From: Marinomonas pollencensis
Lineage (GTDB): Bacteria > Pseudomonadota > Gammaproteobacteria > Pseudomonadales > Marinomonadaceae
Assembly: GCF_003387375.1 (NCBI RefSeq)
Contig: NZ_QUNG01000012.1
Location: 1-64,000 of the forward strand
DNA: 64,000 nt
Direction: 5' to 3'
Shown: positions 31,179 to 41,779 of the stretch, one piece after another
Layout of the letters: each line of letters starts with the position of its first letter
How positions within the stretch are numbered: position 1 is the stretch's first letter
The notes under the pieces: generated by a model
Database searches by the model: none
Told to the model about the DNA's origin: nothing
Seen by the model: the letters and a program-made list of their open reading frames with translations, nothing else
Position numbers and translations under genes: made by a program

Positions 31179-31571
31179 ATGTCAGCTACTCAATACTACG
31201 GTACAGGTCGTCGTAAAACGTCTACCGCTCGTGTGTTCCTTAAAGCCGGTACTGGTAACCTAGTTATCAACAACCGTTCAATTGATCAGTACTTTGGTCG
31301 TGAAACTGCTCGCATGGTTGTTCGTCAGCCTCTTGAGCTTGTTGAAGCTACTGAAAAGTTTGATGTTTACATCACTGTTAAAGGTGGTGGTATCTCTGGT
31401 CAAGCTGGTGCGATCCGTCACGGTATCACACGTGCATTGATGCAATACGACGAAACACTACGTCGCACTCTACGTTCTGCTGGTTACGTTACTCGTGACT
31501 CTCGTGAAGTTGAACGTAAAAAAGTGGGTCTACGCAAAGCACGTCGTCGTCCTCAGTTCTCAAAACGTTAA
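31179..31571 (+). CDS. rpsI: 30S ribosomal protein S9
   Basis: S9 binds the 30S head, and its C-terminal tail contacts P-site tRNA. The 130-aa protein begins with the family sequence [17 protein letters not shown] and ends in the basic tail [17 protein letters not shown], so it is complete. It is the second gene of rplM-rpsI and is followed by a strong terminator. Confidence 0.99.
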   Translation: MSATQYYGTGRRKTSTARVFLKAGTGNLVINNRSIDQYFGRETARMVVRQPLELVEATEKFDVYITVKGGGISGQAGAIRHGITRALMQYDETLRRTLRSAGYVTRDSREVERKKVGLRKARRRPQFSKR

Positions 31572-31590
31572 TTTTCGTTTTCAGATTATC

Positions 31591-31627
31591 AAAACGCTTG
31601 GTGTTTATGCACCAGGCGTTTTTTTTG
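31591..31627 (+). terminator. Rho-independent terminator after rpsI
   Basis: AAAACGCTTGGTG (31591-31603) pairs with CACCAGGCGTTTT (31610-31622), followed by more T. It isolates rplM-rpsI from petABC. Confidence 0.94.
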
Positions 31628-31803
31628 CTTAAAATTTAGTGGCAAACTAAGAAGACATAGAGTTAAGTGCCTTTATTGCATAAAATGCGTTTAGCTCTAT
31701 GGCTTTGTTGTGCTAACTATCGGCTCGATTCTGATGTGCAGAGCGTTTTTTGGAGTCGGTGATAGCTTAAAAACTGATAAAGAGTGTGCTGCTAGTGACA
31801 AGA

Positions 31804-32388
31804 ATGGTGAACAAAAAGCGTCGTCAATTTCTCATCGGTTCTACTTGTACGTTAGCCGCGGTAGGGGGTGTTGGTATTGCGACGCCATTTATTGCGGCTT
31901 GGCAACCAAGTCGTCAAAGTCGAGCCGCTGGCGCGCCGCTTCGGGTGGATATTAGCAAGCTAGAGCCTGGACAGCAGATGACAGTGGAGTGGCAAGGGCA
32001 ACCGGTTTGGGTGGTGAGAAGGAGTGCTCAGAGTGTTTCCGAATTGTCTGATTTGACCTCGTATTTGGTTGACCCTTTCTCGCAACAAGCTCAGCAGCCC
32101 AGTTACGCACAAAACCTATATCGCTCACTTAAGCCTGAGATTTCTGTTTTGGTAGGGGTGTGTACCCATCTTGGTTGTTCGCCAATTTATCACCCAGAGC
32201 ACTCCGCTCAAGACCTTGATGGGGGGTGGCGTGGTGGTTTTATCTGCCCTTGTCATGGTTCGAAGTTTGATTTGGCAGGTAGAGCGTATAAGCATTTTCC
32301 TGCTCAATCGAACTTGGTTGTACCGCCTTATTATTATAAAAGCGAGACTCTGCTTGAGATTGGTATCGATGGCGAGGTAAATGGTTGA
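31804..32388 (+). CDS. petA: Ubiquinol-cytochrome c reductase iron-sulfur subunit (Rieske)
   Basis: The Rieske subunit takes electrons from ubiquinol at the bc1 complex and passes them to cytochrome c1. A Tat-type N-terminus with RRQFLIG and one membrane helix (about residues 9-30) precedes the Rieske domain, with [2Fe-2S] ligands in CTHLGC (C120, H122) and CPCHGS (C148, H151). The ATG at 31804 gives 194 aa and the typical NKKRRQFL start. In-frame GTG codons at 31786 and 31795 are possible; the ribosome site is weak for all three. It is the first gene of petABC. Confidence 0.95.
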   Translation: MVNKKRRQFLIGSTCTLAAVGGVGIATPFIAAWQPSRQSRAAGAPLRVDISKLEPGQQMTVEWQGQPVWVVRRSAQSVSELSDLTSYLVDPFSQQAQQPSYAQNLYRSLKPEISVLVGVCTHLGCSPIYHPEHSAQDLDGGWRGGFICPCHGSKFDLAGRAYKHFPAQSNLVVPPYYYKSETLLEIGIDGEVNG

Positions 32389-33623
32389 TGGCATTGCTGG
32401 GCAAATTCATTACTTGGTTGGATGACAGGCTCCCGATTAAGTCATTCTATAAAAAACATTTCACAGACTATTATCTACCTAAAAACCTCAACATCATGTA
32501 TGTGTTTGGGGTGTTGGCGCTGTTATTATTGGTTAATCAGCTGTTTAGTGGGATCTGGTTGGCCATGAGTTACCAGCCATCGCCAGAGAAGGCGTTCGCC
32601 TCGATCCAATATATTATGCGTGATGTGCCATATGGTTGGTTGATACGCTATCTCCATACCACAGGTGCCTCGGCCTTATTTATCGTCTTGTATCTGCATA
32701 TTTTGCGTGGCCTATTGTATGGCTCTTATAAAAAGCCGCGAGAACTGGTTTGGTTATTTGGTATGACGCTTTACTTTGTCATCATGATTGAGGGCTTTTT
32801 AGGCTATTTGTTGCCGTGGGGACAGATGTCGTATTGGGGAGCTCAAGTTATCACCTCAATTTTTGGCAGTATTCCTGTTATTGGTCCAGGCTTACAAGAG
32901 TGGGTTCGTGGGGACTATTATGTTTCTGCGGCGACTTTGCAGCGATTTTACGCCTTGCATGTCATTGCCTTTCCGTTATTGTTGTTGGCATTACTGTTTT
33001 TGCATCTTTCTACCTTGCGTCATGTGGGCTCCAATAATCCTGCAGGAATCGATATCAAAAAGTATCGGGACCACAATGGTGTGCCTTTAGATGGTGTGGC
33101 GTTCCATCCGTATTTCGTCACAAAAGATCTCGTGGCTATCGGCGTCTTTATGTTGTTATTTTGCTGTGTGGTGTTCTTTTATCCCACTATGGAAGGGTAT
33201 TTTCTTGAGCCGACAAATTTACAGCCTGCCAATAGATTGCAGACCCCAGAACACATTTCTGCGGTATGGTATTTCACGCCTTTTTACGCCATGCTGCGTG
33301 CCGTCACTTTTTCTTTGTTTGGCTTCGAGGCAAAATTTTTAGGGGCTTTAGTGATGATGCTAGCTGTTTTAATGCCTTTCTTTTTGCCTTGGTTGGATCG
33401 CAGTGCCGTTACTTCTATTCGCTATAAAGGGCGTTTAAGTAAGTTGTTTATGGTGCTGTTTTGCTTAAGTTTCGTGGTCTTGGGGGTGGTAGGGAGCTTG
33501 CCTGCATCGCTGGCATCAACGCGACTTGCTCAGGTCTGCTGTGTCTTCTATTTTGCTTATTTTTTACTGATGCCTTGGTACTCCCGTTATGAAGTGACTC
33601 GGCCTGTACCGGAAAGGATTTAA
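32388..33623 (+). CDS. petB: Cytochrome b of the bc1 complex
   Basis: This is the membrane core of the bc1 complex, holding both b haems and the quinol sites. The 411-aa protein has about eight membrane helices with haem-ligand histidines in YLHTTGASALFIVLYLHI and FYALHVIAFP. The Qo-site motif appears as PEHISAVWYF, a slight variant of the usual PEW. Its ATG overlaps the petA TGA. A TTG one codon upstream is ignored. Confidence 0.96.
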   Translation: MALLGKFITWLDDRLPIKSFYKKHFTDYYLPKNLNIMYVFGVLALLLLVNQLFSGIWLAMSYQPSPEKAFASIQYIMRDVPYGWLIRYLHTTGASALFIVLYLHILRGLLYGSYKKPRELVWLFGMTLYFVIMIEGFLGYLLPWGQMSYWGAQVITSIFGSIPVIGPGLQEWVRGDYYVSAATLQRFYALHVIAFPLLLLALLFLHLSTLRHVGSNNPAGIDIKKYRDHNGVPLDGVAFHPYFVTKDLVAIGVFMLLFCCVVFFYPTMEGYFLEPTNLQPANRLQTPEHISAVWYFTPFYAMLRAVTFSLFGFEAKFLGALVMMLAVLMPFFLPWLDRSAVTSIRYKGRLSKLFMVLFCLSFVVLGVVGSLPASLASTRLAQVCCVFYFAYFLLMPWYSRYEVTRPVPERI

Positions 33624-33626
33624 TGG

Positions 33627-34397
33627 ATGAGCATTTTATGGCATCGCTACGTATGCTGGTTCGGTCTAGTGATTTTATCGCCGATGCTGTTTGCGCAAGG
33701 AGAGGGGGTGACTAAAATAGTGCCGGATTTGCAGGATCTTGAGTCGTTACAGCGCGGTTTCGCACTGTATTCAAATTACTGTTCTTCTTGCCATCAACTG
33801 GAATATGTCCGATATAATCGAATTGCGGAAGATTTAACTATTCCTAAATCATTATTTGCCGAAAATTTATTGCCAAAATATGCTAGAATGGGCGACCAAA
33901 TTACATCAGCAATATCAAAGTCCGAGGCGAAAGCTTGGTTTGGTGTGGTTCCGCCAGATTTAACGCTGGCAGCAGGTCTCCATGATCCTAATTGGATTTA
34001 CCGATACTTGCAGGGATTCTATCAAGATAAATCGCGTCCTTTTGGCGTGAATAACCGAGTCCTCCCGAATTCAATGATGCCAAATGTGTTAGAGCATTTG
34101 CAGGGAGAGCGTTGGTTGCGTTGTAAAGACAAAGCGCGCGATTTTGATGGTAAGCATGCCACATCCGTTACATTGGGTGATTCGAACTGTGTTATTGTTG
34201 ATGGCGAAATAAAAGGTCAATTAACAGACCAAGAATTTAAAAAAGTAGCGTATGATATCGCCAATTTTTTGACTTACACTGCAGACCCTTCAAGGTCTAA
34301 AAGGGAGTCACTTGGATTGAAAGTGCTGCTTTTTATTGGTTTGTTTACGCTTTTTGCGTATCTGCTGAAAAGAGAGTTTTGGCGGGATCTTGAATAA
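33627..34397 (+). CDS. petC: Cytochrome c1 of the bc1 complex
   Basis: Cytochrome c1 accepts electrons from the Rieske centre and passes them to soluble cytochrome c. A signal peptide (residues 1-23, cut near LFAQ) precedes the haem site C52-S-S-C55-H56. The axial methionine is likely in NSMMPNVL near 150. A C-terminal membrane anchor (about 232-250) ends the 256-aa protein. It follows petB by three bases and completes petABC. Confidence 0.95.
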   Translation: MSILWHRYVCWFGLVILSPMLFAQGEGVTKIVPDLQDLESLQRGFALYSNYCSSCHQLEYVRYNRIAEDLTIPKSLFAENLLPKYARMGDQITSAISKSEAKAWFGVVPPDLTLAAGLHDPNWIYRYLQGFYQDKSRPFGVNNRVLPNSMMPNVLEHLQGERWLRCKDKARDFDGKHATSVTLGDSNCVIVDGEIKGQLTDQEFKKVAYDIANFLTYTADPSRSKRESLGLKVLLFIGLFTLFAYLLKREFWRDLE

Positions 34398-34498
34398 AAT
34401 TATCGACTGATCAAGGGGCTTTGTTGAAGCGGGCTTGGTTGGTCATTTTAATCGTTGGCCCGGTTGGGTCTGTGTTGTTTTTAAGATAGGGGTTATAC

Positions 34499-35131
34499 AT
34501 GGGTGTTATTGCTAAGCGCTCTTCAATGACGTTCTTCTCCGATGGTGAAGATCACTACAGTCATCGAGTACGTATCGTGCTGGCTGAGAAAGCCGTTACT
34601 GTTGACATCATTGATGTGGACCCATTCAATAAGCCAGATGAATTGGCTGATGTGAATCCATACAATGAATTGCCAGCATTAGTGGATCGTGATTTGGTTC
34701 TTTATGAGCCAAACGTAATGATGGAATATTTAGATGAGCGTTTTCCTCATCCGCCTCTATTGCCTGTTTACCCTGTTGCTCGTGCGGAAAGTCGTTTGTA
34801 CATGTACCGTATACAACGTGACTGGGCGAAATTGGTTGATTTGATTCTTTCTAGTAAAGACAAAGAAGCGGTTGCGCAAGCACAAAAAGAGTTGCGAGAA
34901 GGCTTAATCAGCGTGTCTCCAATCTTTGAAGAAAAGCCGTATTTCATGAGTGAAGAATTTACCATTGTTGATTGTTGTCTTGCACCTATCTTATGGCGTT
35001 TGCCAGCGTTGGGTGTGGATATTCCAAAAGATCAAGCGGCTTCTTTGCATAAATACATGGACTTGGTTTTCTCTCGTGAATCATTCAAAGAGAGCTTGTC
35101 TGAAGCAGAGCAGGAAATGCGTCTAGACTAA
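34499..35131 (+). CDS. sspA: Stringent starvation protein A
   Basis: SspA is a GST-fold protein that binds RNA polymerase and alters transcription during starvation and acid stress. The 210-aa sequence has the N-terminal thioredoxin-like half with [19 protein letters not shown] and the polymerase-contact region [22 protein letters not shown] helical C-terminal half follows. It lies between petC and sspB, as in many gammaproteobacteria. A terminator separates it from sspB. Confidence 0.96.
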   Translation: MGVIAKRSSMTFFSDGEDHYSHRVRIVLAEKAVTVDIIDVDPFNKPDELADVNPYNELPALVDRDLVLYEPNVMMEYLDERFPHPPLLPVYPVARAESRLYMYRIQRDWAKLVDLILSSKDKEAVAQAQKELREGLISVSPIFEEKPYFMSEEFTIVDCCLAPILWRLPALGVDIPKDQAASLHKYMDLVFSRESFKESLSEAEQEMRLD

Positions 35132-35147
35132 TGTGTCTGATGTAGAT

Positions 35148-35177
35148 GAAAAAAGGGGCTGTTGTGGCTCCTTTTTT
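35148..35177 (+). terminator. Rho-independent terminator after sspA
   Basis: AAAAGGGGC pairs with GCTCCTTTT through one G-T wobble, followed by T residues. Transcription of sspB therefore needs read-through or its own promoter in the following 135 bases. Confidence 0.85.
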
Positions 35178-35312
35178 GTATCAGCTGTGTGCGAAAGTAG
35201 CATAGATTAGTCTTGGTTAAGCTGTCTGTGACGGGCTGGCCGAGTTGGAAATAAAGTAAAAACGCGTATTACTTTGGCCTTATTATTTAAGGTGAAAGAT
35301 GTAGGAGTTGTA

Positions 35313-35696
35313 ATGTTACCTAAAAGATCTTATTTGCTGAATGCGGCGTATCAGTGGGTATCTGATAATGACATGACGCCATATCTGTTGGTTGATGCTG
35401 AGCAAGAAGGTACGGTGATTCCAAGAGAATTTGTTCAAGATGGGCAGATCGTGCTTAATATTAGTATGTCTGCGGTGCGACATTTGATTATGGACAAAGA
35501 GGCGGTTTCTTTTGAGGCTCGCTTTAGTGGTAAGCCGATGCAAGTATATGTGCCGATGAAAGCGGCATTGGCGTTATACGCGAAAGAAAATGGTGATGGC
35601 TTTGTTTTTCCTGACGAAGAGTTTCCGGATAGCCCGACAGAACCTACGCCACCAAAACCAGAAAAGAAAGCCTTCACATTAAAGGTTGTAAAATAA
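35313..35696 (+). CDS. sspB: ClpXP adaptor SspB
   Basis: SspB delivers ssrA-tagged stalled-translation products to the ClpXP protease. The 127-aa protein has the ssrA-binding domain (about residues 3-105, RSYLLNAAYQWVSDNDMTPY) and a flexible proline/acidic tail ending TLKVVK, the ClpX-binding motif. The ATG at 35313 is five bases after AGGAG; an in-frame upstream start would add 13 non-conserved residues. Confidence 0.95.
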   Translation: MLPKRSYLLNAAYQWVSDNDMTPYLLVDAEQEGTVIPREFVQDGQIVLNISMSAVRHLIMDKEAVSFEARFSGKPMQVYVPMKAALALYAKENGDGFVFPDEEFPDSPTEPTPPKPEKKAFTLKVVK

Positions 35697-35740
35697 CCTG
35701 AGAATGGGATTAAGGTGCAGCATCGATCGATGCACTGTAA

Positions 35741-35775
35741 AACAAAAAAAGAGCCTGAGGGCTCTTTTTTTGTTG
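35741..35775. terminator. Bidirectional terminator between sspB and diaA
   Basis: AACAAAAAAAGAGCC pairs with GGCTCTTTTTTTGTT around a four-base loop. A and T runs on opposite sides let it serve both converging genes. Confidence 0.94.
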
Positions 35776-35782
35776 GTGTTTA

Positions 35783-36376
35783 TTACTCTTCGTAGCCAAA
35801 CAGCTGGCGTTCAAGTAAATCAATTAAGGTGTGAATGACGGTAATTTGGCATTCGTGAACACGTGCTGTGCCTAATAAATTAATTTTAATTTCGGTGTCG
35901 TCGCGAGAGGTTAAAGAAGACACGTTTTTGGCTTCTGGGCTGGTGAGCGCGACTATGTTCATTTTTCTTTCATGGGCCGCTTGAATCGCTTGGATAATCG
36001 GAGAGGTATTGCCTCGATTGGCAATCACAAACAAGATATCTCCAGGATTGCCGATGGCAGTAATTTGCTTAGAGAAAACGTCATGGTAACTGTCGCTATG
36101 GGTGATAGCGAGCAAGGCAGCGCCGTCTCCACTGAGATTGATGGCAGGTAACCCCGGTCTTTCCCTGTCCATTCTGTCTAGCATCAGTGTACTAAAATAC
36201 TGGGCGAGGTGTGAGCCTGTGCTGTTGCCTACACAAATGACCTTACCGCCGGCGGCGACGCTAGAGAAAATAACTCGAGCGGCGTGCTCAATATAAGGTG
36301 GCAAGCTTTCTAATGCTTGTTGTTGAGCCTCAAAACTTTGGGCAAATTGTGTGTAGATCGCTTCTTGAAAATCCAT
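35783..36376 (-). CDS. diaA: DnaA initiator-associating protein DiaA (SIS domain)
   Basis: DiaA is a SIS-fold tetramer that binds DnaA and promotes its assembly at oriC. The 197-aa protein matches the GmhA/DiaA family, with GGKVICVGNSTGSHLAQYFS near 43 and NLSGDGAALLAITHSDSY near 100. It is hard to separate from the phosphoheptose isomerase GmhA by motif alone. Placement in diaA-yraN-lpoA beside rsmI, as in E. coli, supports DiaA. Confidence 0.87.
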   Translation of the reverse strand: MDFQEAIYTQFAQSFEAQQQALESLPPYIEHAARVIFSSVAAGGKVICVGNSTGSHLAQYFSTLMLDRMDRERPGLPAINLSGDGAALLAITHSDSYHDVFSKQITAIGNPGDILFVIANRGNTSPIIQAIQAAHERKMNIVALTSPEAKNVSSLTSRDDTEIKINLLGTARVHECQITVIHTLIDLLERQLFGYEE

Positions 36377-36381
36377 AGTGG

Positions 36382-36771
36382 TTAAAATACTGCTTTAAGC
36401 CAAGTTAAATGTTGAGTGTCTATTGCTTGATCAAACAATATGGCGTCGAAACGACAGGCATTTGTTGATTTATTATTCTGTTGTAACCAGTAATCCGCAG
36501 TGAGTCTGATTTTTCTTAGTTTTGACTCACTAAGGCTCTCTGCGGCATTGCCGTGTGATGCGTTGGCGCGAAAGCGCACCTCAACGAACACATAGGTTTT
36601 ATTGTCTAGGAAAATGAGATCAATCTCTCCCATACGACTGTGAAAATTTCTGTCTATCAGTCGTAGTCCTTGCTGCAAAAGATAGTCTTCTGCAGCTTGT
36701 TCGGCTTTCTCTCCATTGTTTTTAGGGGAGTTCCGTTTCTTCCTGGTGAAAAAATTGAGTACTGACGGCAT
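36382..36771 (-). CDS. yraN: YraN family endonuclease-fold protein (UPF0102)
   Basis: YraN proteins have an endonuclease-like fold of unknown role. The 129-aa sequence shows the family core GEKAEQAAEDYLLQQG (near 21), RNFHSRMGEIDLIFLD and YVFVEVRFRANASHG. The residues E, D and ExR resemble a PD-(D/E)xK nuclease site. Its first 50 bases overlap the end of lpoA. The neighbours diaA and lpoA are the usual ones. Confidence 0.92.
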   Translation of the reverse strand: MPSVLNFFTRKKRNSPKNNGEKAEQAAEDYLLQQGLRLIDRNFHSRMGEIDLIFLDNKTYVFVEVRFRANASHGNAAESLSESKLRKIRLTADYWLQQNNKSTNACRFDAILFDQAIDTQHLTWLKAVF

Positions 36772-38563
36772 TAACCAAATTTCCTTTTCGGTAAGTCATA
36801 ATCTCAGGTCGTTTATGGAATATACCATTTTTATCCATGGTAATAATGCCTGTATTAGCAGAAAGTCGTGTACTTTTTAGTTGAACAAACAAAGGGTAGC
36901 GGTTGGCGAGCAAATAGGCGTCAGCACCGAGCGCATACAGACGGCGTAAAATATTGGAATCTCTGTCATTTGAAACTTCGTCAAGCAGGCTGCTTTTCTG
37001 AGCGATCGCAGGAATTTCCGTGAATAAAATACGCTCAATATCGTTAAAATTAATATTGCGCTCAGGTGGTGTGTCATTCAATGTGCTGCTGGCCAGCATG
37101 GGGATCTGCTTCGCAAAGTAATAATCTAAAAGAGGGCGAACCTGCTTTGCATCACTGAGTTTGCCAACAAAAAACACATAGTCTAGATCTTGTCTGGGTC
37201 TTGCAACACTGTCAACGCGCTCGCCTGTCCAGCGTTGTACCAGTGCAATACGGCGTTTGCTTTCGTTGACCAGTAACAGTTTTTGTACTGCGTTTTGGCG
37301 ATCCCGAGACGCATTCTTATAGGATAAGTTTGCTGTCACGCTTATCTTGTCTTGTTTCGCGGCTTGTAAAAACTCATCACTTTGTCTTAACGCCCAAGTA
37401 CTTTGTGTGCTCAAAATAGCGGCTTTTTTGGCGCCGGCTTGTTTGGCGAAATGGATCAGTTCATGAATATCATCGCTAGAGCCTAAAGAGAAGTGAAAGA
37501 GATTTTCTCGATAGCTGTTATTGGCCAGTTGATTGAGTGCAATCACTGGGTGCGGCAAGGTCGACAAGCTAAGGCGTGCTACATTGCTCTTTTTAAGCGG
37601 CCCTATAATAACATCGGGATTCAGCTTGTTGGCAGTGGCCAATGCGTCTGTGATATTCGGATAAGCGTCGGTATTGATGATCTCTATATCTGCACGTTTG
37701 GTTTTTTGATGGTAATAAGCAGAGAAAAAACCGTCGAGGATAGCTTGAGAGGCGCGTTCTAGTTTGCTGCCCATTGGCAGCATTAGGACAATTTTTTGTG
37801 GCGCCATTTCGCCAAGTTTGGCAATGACGCTAAAGTCTAATGGAGGGCTGATTGCAGCCGGGTGTTCAGGGAATTGCGCCTGCCAGCGTTGGAACTGAGT
37901 AAGTTGCTGCTCAACTGATAGGGTTTGATTACGCAAAATACTACTGATAGTGAGCCAACCCGCTAAGTCAGCTTGTGGGTTCTGTTTCAGTTTTGCAAGT
38001 TGTGTGTCTGTTAGGTTTTGAATAGAAGACCATAACGCGGTTTGGTTGTAGGTTTTGTCATCACCGCTAAGCGTATTTTCTAATGATAAACGCAGGGTAA
38101 TGGCTTCAGCCCAGTGCCCTGTGTATTCCAAAACCACGGCTTTGGTTTCATTCAGTTGAATTTGATAACCAGGTTCTCTAGCTGAATCAAGTTGATCTGC
38201 TTGCCCTAATAGTGCCATGGCCTGGAGGGGATCGTCTAATTTTGCGGCGATCAAAGCTGCCAATAGTAACGCTTTAAATTGAATCCGTGATGATGTGGTA
38301 AGGATTTTATCACCCAAACTATCGTGAGCTTGTTGATAGTGGCCTTGTTTGTAAAATTGCAGAGCGTTGTCGTACGCCGACAGCAATTCTTCTGGGGCCT
38401 TATAAGGGTGGTAAATACTGTCTGGAACTGTGCTTTCTTGGCTACTAGGCGGTATATATTCCGGTAAAGTGCCTTGCGACCTATTTAAATTCGTCGAGCT
38501 ACAAGCACTTAGCAGAAATGTACAGACGGTTAATGATATGATGCGAAGATTAATTAGGCTCAT
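36722..38563 (-). CDS. lpoA: Penicillin-binding protein activator LpoA
   Basis: LpoA is an outer-membrane lipoprotein that crosses the periplasm and activates the peptidoglycan synthase PBP1A. A lipoprotein signal with lipobox LLSAC (cysteine near residue 19) is followed by a helical TPR-like N-domain (about 50-240). A periplasmic-binding-protein-like C-domain starts near KIVLMLPMGSKLERASQAIL. An upstream start would add 30 residues ahead of the signal peptide, so the ATG at 38563 is used, giving 613 aa. It is divergent from rsmI. Confidence 0.93.
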   Translation of the reverse strand: MSLINLRIISLTVCTFLLSACSSTNLNRSQGTLPEYIPPSSQESTVPDSIYHPYKAPEELLSAYDNALQFYKQGHYQQAHDSLGDKILTTSSRIQFKALLLAALIAAKLDDPLQAMALLGQADQLDSAREPGYQIQLNETKAVVLEYTGHWAEAITLRLSLENTLSGDDKTYNQTALWSSIQNLTDTQLAKLKQNPQADLAGWLTISSILRNQTLSVEQQLTQFQRWQAQFPEHPAAISPPLDFSVIAKLGEMAPQKIVLMLPMGSKLERASQAILDGFFSAYYHQKTKRADIEIINTDAYPNITDALATANKLNPDVIIGPLKKSNVARLSLSTLPHPVIALNQLANNSYRENLFHFSLGSSDDIHELIHFAKQAGAKKAAILSTQSTWALRQSDEFLQAAKQDKISVTANLSYKNASRDRQNAVQKLLLVNESKRRIALVQRWTGERVDSVARPRQDLDYVFFVGKLSDAKQVRPLLDYYFAKQIPMLASSTLNDTPPERNINFNDIERILFTEIPAIAQKSSLLDEVSNDRDSNILRRLYALGADAYLLANRYPLFVQLKSTRLSANTGIITMDKNGIFHKRPEIMTYRKGNLVNAVSTQFFHQEETELP

Positions 38564-38595
38564 AAGCTCATAAAATGACAGATAAAAGAGGCAAT

Positions 38596-39456
38596 ATGGT
38601 AGCACATAGTTCAGATGATGTGAGGGGGACGCTATACATAGTTGCCACCCCAATAGGCAATCTTGAAGATTTTAGCCGCAGAGCTGAAAAAACTTTACGC
38701 GAAGTAGACTATATCGCGGCGGAAGATACACGCCATACACGTCGATTATTGAACCACTTTGGTATTGAAGCGAAACTGTTTTCGATTCACGATCACAATG
38801 AGAAAGACAAATCCGAATACGTCGCCACTTTATTGGAAGAGGGTAAAAATGTTGCCCTGGTTTCGGATGCGGGTACGCCACTTATTTCTGACCCAGGCTA
38901 CCATATTGTGAGCTTTTTACGCGCACGAGGTCTAACGGTGACGCCTGTGCCAGGATCATGTGCTCTGATTGCAGCCCTTTGTGCGTCAGGTTTACCCACC
39001 GATCAATTTTTCTTCGCAGGCTTTGTGCCAGCGAAGTCGAAAGCTCGTTGTGATCTATTTGATTCTTGGAAGACGCAAGCCGGCACTGTGGTGTTTTATG
39101 AATCAACCCATCGTATTTATGATTCAATTAAGGATGTTGCGAGTGTTTACGGCGATGATGCTCAGCTGGTTCTTGCCAGAGAAGTAAGTAAAACCTTTGA
39201 AACCTTTTTGTCTGGTACGGCAACTGAAATCTTGGCGATGTTTGATGCTGACGCTAACCAGATGCGTGGTGAATTTGTCGTAATGCTAAGCTTCACACAA
39301 GAAAGCGGTGACGAAAAAGAGCTCGAAGCCATGCGTATTTTAACCATATTGTTGGAAGATTTGCCGGTGAAGCAAGCGGCCTCAATGGCGGCGAAACTGA
39401 CGGGTGAGAAGAAGAATTATCTCTATAAAATGGCGCTCGAAATGCAGGCTGACTAG
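38596..39456 (+). CDS. rsmI: 16S rRNA (cytidine-1402 2'-O)-methyltransferase RsmI
   Basis: RsmI methylates the ribose of C1402 in the 30S decoding centre. The 286-aa protein is a tetrapyrrole-methylase-fold enzyme, with LYIVATPIGNLEDFSRRAEK near 14, AEDTRHTRRLLNHFGI near 42 and PVPGSCALIAALCASGLP near 120. The ATG at 38596 follows GAGG and gives the same length as E. coli RsmI; an upstream ATG at 38575 has no ribosome site. Confidence 0.96.
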   Translation: MVAHSSDDVRGTLYIVATPIGNLEDFSRRAEKTLREVDYIAAEDTRHTRRLLNHFGIEAKLFSIHDHNEKDKSEYVATLLEEGKNVALVSDAGTPLISDPGYHIVSFLRARGLTVTPVPGSCALIAALCASGLPTDQFFFAGFVPAKSKARCDLFDSWKTQAGTVVFYESTHRIYDSIKDVASVYGDDAQLVLAREVSKTFETFLSGTATEILAMFDADANQMRGEFVVMLSFTQESGDEKELEAMRILTILLEDLPVKQAASMAAKLTGEKKNYLYKMALEMQAD

Positions 39457-39492
39457 CTTGATAACTGCGCTTTAGATTAACCAAATGGTCAA

Positions 39493-39525
39493 GTCTAATG
39501 TTAGCGAAGACTGTTTACATTAGAC
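39493..39525. repeat. Inverted repeat before the thi promoter
   Basis: GTCTAATGT (39493-39501) and ACATTAGAC (39517-39525) form a perfect 9-bp inverted repeat around a 15-base loop, with no U-run after it. The right arm overlaps the predicted -35 box of the thi promoter. It could end rsmI transcription weakly or be a protein site. Confidence 0.5.
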
Positions 39526-39541
39526 TAAGACTGAGTATACT
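39514..39541 (+). promoter_or_regulatory. Promoter of the thiCESGH operon
   Basis: TTTACA (39514-39519) and TATACT (39536-39541) are 16 bases apart. The predicted start near 39548 coincides with the first base of the TPP riboswitch, which supports the assignment. Confidence 0.65.
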
Positions 39542-39547
39542 CAGCGG

Positions 39548-39640
39548 CACTTGTCGGAGTGCCATTTGGCTGAGATCGCATTATTAAATGCGGGATCCGC
39601 AGAACCTGATCGGGTTAACACCCGCGTAGGAAACAAGAAA
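39548..39640 (+). promoter_or_regulatory. TPP riboswitch (THI element)
   Basis: The aptamer shows the conserved TPP-binding segments in order: the P1 start ACTTGTCGGAGTGCC, the pyrimidine-sensor loop GGCTGAGATCGC, GCGGGATCCGC, and the pyrophosphate-sensor arm GAACCTGATCGGGTTAACACC. It closes with GCGTAGGAAACAAG. TPP binding should shut down the thi operon directly downstream. The stem P3 is short and closed by an AT-rich loop. Confidence 0.97.
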
Positions 39641-39659
39641 GTCTCTATTTTTCTTATCT

Positions 39660-39708
39660 GCATCAAATGAACTCCTGTGTCATGTGTTGTTTTGATGCTG
39701 CATTTTTT
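39660..39708 (+). terminator. Likely riboswitch-controlled terminator before thiC
   Basis: GCATCAAA (39660-39667) pairs with TTTGATGC (39691-39698), followed two bases later by CATTTTTT. It lies 20 bases after the aptamer and 127 before thiC, the right place for transcription attenuation. A further hairpin, AACTGAA/TTCAGTT near 39760, lacks a U-run. The rest of the leader to 39834 shows no open frame worth calling. Confidence 0.65.
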
Positions 39709-39825
39709 CGTCATTTCTAAACACGCCACAGGATTCATCTTATTTGCGATATACCAAACTGAAGCGTTCAGTTTTGTGTCGTGAGCAAGCACCCCAGACA
39801 AGCACTTCTCTATTTTTTGTAGTAG

Positions 39826-41772
<1,947 letters not shown>

Positions 41773-41779
41773 GAGTGTT

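Noticed and set aside
31710-31955. 81-codon frame overlapping the start of petA
   Set aside because: It is a different frame of petA and its upstream region and has no protein-like features.
35718-35731. 14-bp palindrome GCATCGATCGATGC after sspB
   Set aside because: Short self-complementary sequence with no promoter or regulator nearby; not enough to call an operator.
39457-39547. RNase P RNA (rnpB) after rsmI, as in some relatives
   Set aside because: The gap is far too short and carries the thi promoter and riboswitch instead.
39541-39801. 86-codon minus-strand frame across the TPP riboswitch
   Set aside because: It lies opposite a well-supported riboswitch and leader, has no ribosome site worth noting and resembles no protein I know.
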